A model generated the notes under the pieces. The model was given only the letters and a program-made list of their open reading frames with translations, was not told the origin of the DNA and did no database searches. This document shows positions 58,820 through 64,000 of a stretch of DNA of 64,000 nt, piece by piece. The stretch spans positions 2,418,001-2,482,000 of the forward strand of contig OY756970.1 of NCBI GenBank assembly GCA_963580455.1. The letters run 5' to 3'. Position numbers and translations under genes: made by a program. Source of the stretch: Euonymus europaeus. Taxonomy: Eukaryota; Streptophyta; Magnoliopsida; Celastrales; Celastraceae. Position 1 is the stretch's first letter. Each line of letters begins with the position of its first letter.

Positions 58820-61393
58820 TTGGGTTAAAAAGTGCATGCATTTGTATACATGACAGATTTGAAGGAATGGGATCTATCGCATGCAGAAAAATACCTGACC
58901 TTTTCGAAGTTCCTGACCAATCTTGAGTTGAATTTGTCAATGGCGGATGCAACCCAGGAGTCAATAAGGTATGTGTTTTTTCATCAGGGGCAACACCTCT
59001 ACTGCGCATACGATCACATACTTTTAAAGCCTCCTCTATGTTCCCTTTTTTCGTAAATCCATCTATTAGAGTATTATACGTGGCAACATCTGAGGCAACT
59101 CCATTTTCTTCCATTTCACTTAGAAGCATAGTAGCTTCTTTCATGTTACCCAGTTTGCAGTACCCATCAATCATGACAGTGAAGGTAAATTGGTTAGGGT
59201 TTATGTTACATGAAGGCATTACACATCTAGCTTTATCCATCTGGCCTAGCTTACAGTAACCTTCAATAACTATAGTATAAGATACTACATTTGGCAACAA
59301 ATTCTCTTTCCGCATTTCATCAAAAAGATTTTTTAACTCCTCAACTAGCCCGATGCTGCACATGCCCTTTATTAGAGAAGAATATGTTGTAGCATTGGGA
59401 GGGATTCCTTTGATTATCATGATCGCGAAGTCTGAAGGCTGCCATCATATTCCCACTTTTAGAGTATCCTTTTATTAGTGTGTTATAAACAACATAATTG
59501 GGCTCCAGTTTCATACTAACCCACTCATTGAATAGTCTCTCACCATCTTCAGCTTTACCGGCATTACAGTATCCATCTATTATCAGCCCATAGGTATAAA
59601 CATTTGGATTAAGACCATTTCTTTTGCAGTCGTCCAAAAGTTTAAATGCTTCTTTTATTTTACCCAACTTACACAGCCCACCAATTAGTGTATTGTAGGT
59701 ATAAATGTCTGGTTGAATCCCTCTCATAGACATCGACATCTCTTCCCTAATTTTAAACGCTTTCATGACTTCCCCATTTCTACAACAGCCCTGGATGAGT
59801 GTGTTGTATGTGATTATATCGAATACTATACCCTTCTCAAGCATCACTGTAACCATCCTAGTAGCTTCTTGAATATTACCAGCCTGAAAGAGCCCATGAA
59901 TCAGAGCATTTAAAGTGTCCGTACGAGCCGTAATACCTTTCTCAAACAGTTTAAACCATAGCTCAGTAGCATCTGAATGCTTTCCATTCCGACAAAGCCC
60001 ATCAATTGTGGTTAGCAACTTATTATTGGGCCTTAAATTTGTGGCTAACATCTTGTTCATTAAATGTAGTGCAGAATCAAACTTATACTTCACGCATAAC
60101 AAACGAATTACCGAACAATAAGCACCCTGGTTTACTGGTAAACCTCTCAATATCATTTCCACCAGGAGTTTCTGAGCATATTCCACTAGATCACTCTTGC
60201 AAAATCCTTGTATAAGAGAATTGTAAGTAACTGAATTAGGACTTATGCCCTTGGATACCATATCATCCATTATCTTAAGTGCATCACCAATATTACCCTG
60301 TTTACAAAATCCAGCAATCAATGTGTTATATACAATCTCGTTTGGCGCAAAGCCACCCGTGTCAGACATTTCCTTCAACAGGATATAGGCTTCACCGAAT
60401 TTCTCTGACTTCACTAAACCATTAATAAGGATACTATACGTTTTGAGAGACAGTTCTACACCGTTATTCACCATCTTGATTTTATATTCAAATGCCTCAT
60501 CCAATCTCCCATTCTTACATAGTCCATCAATAATAATATTGAAGGTAACTACGTTTGGAGAAACACCTAACTGTTCCATTTTTGAAAACAACCACATGGC
60601 ATCTTCAATTCTTTCTACCTTGAAAAATGCATTAATAGCGGTGCTGAGCAAATAAACATCAGGAAAAACACCACGGTGAATTATCTCAAACACCTCAATA
60701 CTCTTGTTTAACTCGTTAGCCTTCACTAAAGAAGTCAACAAAAAAGTGGAACTCTTCGAAGATGGAAACTTTCCTTTGCTAGCAAGAAGCCTAATCACAT
60801 CAATGTAAAACCAAACCCCAAAATCCTGAATTGGGTGCTATAAACATGTATTCGCAAATCAATAACCTCACAATCTGGCTCATTCAAATCCGCCATTGCA
60901 GCTGCAATCTCAAGGTGCCAATCCCGGGGACTTCTCGCATTCAAAACCGGCATTTTTCCATCAACCAAACGAATCAAAAACAATCTTGCTGGATCCTTGA
61001 GATTCCAAACCACAAGCAAACGAATCAAAATACAGTAAGACATAACGGTGAACCGAAACTTACAAGATTCAGATGCATACTTGAAGAAAGTAAGAGCTGT
61101 GTGGGGGTTCACATTCGGTCCAACAGCTCGAAACACCCGTTCAAATTCTTGAGGACACAAATGACGTATAAGTGCTTTGCACTTTGAAGTGTCTAGAGAT
61201 GGGTTTCTGAGAATAGAAGATAACCATTTAAGTAAATTATGATTGGAGTCCTGTGGCTGGCTCTGGGTTGAAATGCTGACGGCTGAGGCTGCAGGTTCAA
61301 GTTTTGGGTGGTGGACGTCACGCAAGTTAATGGGCGAGTGACTAGAGGACGAAAATAGCACCATTGATCGATTACTTGCCTTCTCAAATCCAT
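58820..61393 (-). pseudogene. P-class pentatricopeptide repeat (PPR) gene with frame breaks
   Basis: P-class PPR proteins bind organelle RNA and control its stability or splicing. The minus strand encodes roughly 16 tandem 35-residue repeats (for example VTYNSLIQGFCKSDLVEYAQ) and an organelle-type N-terminus. It resembles Arabidopsis At4g19440. The frame breaks at about 60807-60810 (one base short in a T-run, before YIDVIRLL), at about 59422-59427 (two bases short, before MIIKGIPPN), and at about 58963-58970 (one base short, before IDSWVASAID). A fourth shift may lie near 61290, where a better N-terminus (MDLRRQVIDQ, from 61393) runs out of frame with the body. In-frame pieces are 61364-60795, 60798-59341 and 59420-58719. 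Other genes in the window have no such breaks, so a pseudogene is likely, though assembly error is possible. Confidence 0.8.
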
Positions 61394-61869
61394 TAAAGGA
61401 GTACCTGGGTTTTGCGTATTGAAAGGGTTTTAGAGTAGGAACTCAGAAGAAGCCATGCTTCGATTGATTCCAGTGAGACGACGAGAAGAAACCACCGCAA
61501 AACCACCAGAGCGAGAACCAGTAACCAGCGAGGCCTTTCGTCATTGATAATTTTGTTAGGGCCGTGCCTTCGTGGACTCTGCTATGCCGCAATATGAGCA
61601 GAGCAGGAGAGACAATTTGGATTTGGGTCTAGGTGGGCTTCAAATTGGGCTAAAAGCCTAGAAGAGTACATAGGCCCATAAATAGCAGGGCGGTGGATGA
61701 TCTAAGTGGACTATGGAAAGGAGACTACGGCCCATTTGAAATATATTTATCTTTTTTTTTTTTGATAATATATATTTTTTGAAATCTCTTGGAAATACTA
61801 TGCAATAGCACAAGAAAAATATATGTGAACTCGTGCTTTTTGAGGAATTTGAAATCATTTAGCCTATGT

Positions 61870-62290
61870 TAAGATTCTTGTGCTCGTAGTCCCAAATCAC
61901 TTGGGCATGATCTCGGGATATGTATACAAGTGCAAGACTCGTCCCTCCTCAATAATGCATTTTGAGTGGGAGTTCTCCCTTCAATGACATCTTTTGAGAG
62001 AGTTCGATGGGCCTAGGATTATTGCAGCCTAAGCAATTGCCCATAAATTACTCAGACCGATGAGCACATAAAAAATACACGTGTGAACTCGTGTTTTTGC
62101 AGAAATTTAAAACCTAGTAGGAGGGATTCCAAGCCTCCTTACCACTAGGCCACATAAATTAGACAGAGCATGCAAACACATAAAAAATTCATATATGATC
62201 TCACGCATAATAAAATTGTTTGGATGGAGATTTCTTATCCTTTTGTGGAAGACCATGGTTTTGGATGACCAGAACTTAATTCGGGACAAG
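61870..62290 (-). mobile_element. decayed repeat with tRNA-like box
   Basis: The minus strand has TGGCCTAGTGGTAAG (about 62151-62137), a tRNA-type A box like that at 45597. It sits beside a short hairpin ('cctagtaggagg' against 'cctccttaccactagg'). The upstream part (61895-61960) looks like a retrotransposon scrap. No clean ends are visible. Confidence 0.35.
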
Positions 62291-62551
62291 GAATTTGTAA
62301 ACTACTTGCCTTTGTATTATTGTTGAGCACATGGAATTTAATTTAATTTGGCTTACTAATCACTCTCATAATTAATTATTAAACAGCAATTCGAGTGGCT
62401 AATCAATATAAACTAATGACAACAAAATACTTCACTTTCCACGTCACATCCTACTCATGGAGTTAACATCTCATTGATATTTATCCCTATTACCAACTAT
62501 TGTAGGTTGTTGCCTCTAGGGCATATGACTCAATGGTAAGTCAGGGTGGCC

Positions 62552-64000
62552 TGTGATGTGTGTATTTTATTCCACATTTATATGCATAGTTTGGTACACA
62601 TTTACATTATTTTGAGTTAAGATTGAGTTGATACTTTGAGATTTTGTGTGTTTTGTATGTAGGAGGGTTGGAGTGAAGTTGTGATTGAATTGGAGGATAT
62701 TTGGCTAAAAACCAGAGGAAAACGCTCTTTCAGCGCTCCAGCATTTCAGAGGCAGAAGAAAACGCCCTTTCAGCGCCCTTTCAGTGCTCCAGCGTTTCAG
62801 AGGCAGAAGAAAACGCCCTTTCAGCGCTCCAGCGTTTCAGAGGCAGAAGAGAATGCTCTTTCAACGCTCCAGCGCCAGAAGAGCACTCGAACCAGAATTC
62901 ATTTTCAGAATTTCTAAAAAACTTAGTTGACTAGGTTTTTATGTCTTTTCTCACTGTAAACCTAGGGCAAACTCAATGAAAGTATAAATAAGACTTAAAA
63001 ATAGAAATAAGTCCGAACATTTTTTGCTAGAGAACTATTCTAGGAGGCAACTTTTTCCAGGATTTTTTCTCTCAAGTTTTTCTGCAATTTTTCATCTAAG
63101 AATTGTGTAAGCTTTCTGATTTTGATATATATATGAGTATGTTTATTGATAAGATCATGTGTGAGTAGTCATTATCTCTAGTTCCTAATCCTAGGTGGTA
63201 GATTTGAATCTTGATTGCTCAATGTATGCCATGGAATCCATTGTTATGGAATTCTTATTTCGATTTCTTGATAGTTGTGACTTGGGTGTTTATAAATGAG
63301 TATGTTGTTGTTATGTTGGAAAGATTTTGAGTGTAAATCTAGTTTGACGATTAGGCCAAGCCCAAAGGGGAATATTAATCCATATTATTTGGTGTGTTGT
63401 ATTCTAAGCATTTATCGTTAAATCTTGAAGATTTTCTAACCAACATCACTTGTATCGAAGTCATCACAAACCCAAGTCCAATTTCATTAATTGAATGCTT
63501 TTGATTTAATTGTGCTTGCATGATTGAATTTGGGTACATTGAGCATGAGAGAGGATTATCTAACATGATGGATTAGGACTAGAGTTCTTTAATTAATTGT
63601 TTGAATTGAATCGATTTCGTTACTTGCTTGAATTGAAAATCAAATTACCGATTGAATCGGTCCAAATTTATTTTCATGAGTGGTATTTGTTATTTATTGT
63701 GAAAGTGCATGATTACATTACACTTGCATCCACTTCAAAAATCCTAAACACTCACCTCCTCGAGACTCGACTTCGGACTCCCGAAATATACTACTTGCCG
63801 ATACCCTACACCTGGGGTAAGTACACACACACATTTAGGTGTCGGTCAGCCTGAGACTCCTCAAAAGTATGGAGGTCACAAGTTCGACACATGTCTAAGG
63901 CGTTATTCATGAAATTTGTGTCACTTCTGAACACTTTCTTGCCCCTTGATGTTGGATCGCATGACCTTCGACTAACATTCTACTGATATTCTAAGGGCAC
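62552..64000 (+). mobile_element. Athila-like LTR, runs off the window
   Basis: It begins TGTGATGTGTGTATTTTATT and contains repeated 'cagcgctccagcg' words, both common in Athila-type gypsy LTRs. A possible transcript end zone lies near 63000-63100 ('ctagagaactattctaggag'). No protein domain is reached before the window ends. Confidence 0.55.
62721..62880 (+). repeat. tandem repeat, about 43-bp unit, in the LTR
   Basis: Three to four units of 'ctttcagcgctccagcgttt' plus 'cagaggcagaagaaaacgcc'. Open frames through it encode only the repeat and are not genes. Confidence 0.85.

Noticed and set aside
62681..62934. Overlapping 77-78-codon frames with repeated SVSEAEENA-like words
   Set aside because: They are readings of a 43-bp tandem repeat in an LTR.

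Overview
This is nuclear DNA from a flowering plant, most likely a eudicot. It is AT-rich and carries several introns per gene with GT..AG borders. The gene families are typical of plants: CC-NBS-LRR resistance genes, a P-class pentatricopeptide gene, a BAHD acyltransferase, a defensin-like gene and a pectin acetylesterase. Between the genes lie nested LTR retrotransposons and small TIR transposons. I could not fix the genus from sequence alone.

Layout. 1-8.3 kb: a four-exon MPO1/DUF962-like membrane protein gene (2581-4538, +), a 181-bp tandem repeat, and a twelve-exon pectin acetylesterase gene (8176-5604, -). 8.3-16.5 kb: non-coding, with an old tandem duplication of about 2 kb, a hAT-like MITE in one copy, and an Ogre/Tat-like fragment. 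16.5-21 kb: a decayed Ty3/gypsy element (16500-20367) with a 5-bp TSD, a second transposon inside its 3' LTR, and a solo LTR. 21-31 kb: an intact NLR gene (22571-25450, NLR-A), its duplicated 3' flank, two gag remnants, and a 3'-terminal NLR fragment (NLR-B). 31.4-38.1 kb: an Ogre/Tat-like LTR broken by a MULE-like element, a solo LTR and a subtilase gene fragment. 38.6-44.5 kb: a palindromic tRNA-like element, then a second intact NLR (41255-44134, NLR-C). 45.4-49.3 kb: a hAT-like element with a nested Stowaway MITE, upstream of a GT31 beta-1,3-galactosyltransferase gene. 49.7-56.5 kb: a two-domain defensin-like gene (-), a small Arg-rich protein (-), and an intact BAHD acyltransferase (+). 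58.8-61.4 kb: a PPR gene (-) with several frame breaks. 62.5 kb to the end: an Athila-like LTR.

How the parts relate. The two intact NLRs are paralogues of equal length (959 residues) and probably act as intracellular immune receptors. The 21-44 kb block looks like a resistance-gene cluster built by segmental duplication and reshaped by retrotransposons. NLR-B resembles NLR-C in its coding part but is almost identical to NLR-A just after the stop codon, which is a recombination signature. The pectin acetylesterase and the GT31 enzyme act on the wall and on arabinogalactan-type glycans, and the defensin-like and BAHD genes belong to defence or specialised metabolism. Nothing indicates an operon-like unit, and I see no clear evidence of a wholly new biological system. 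The most unusual items are the palindromic tRNA-like element, the MULE with an inverted minisatellite, and the mosaic NLR fragment.
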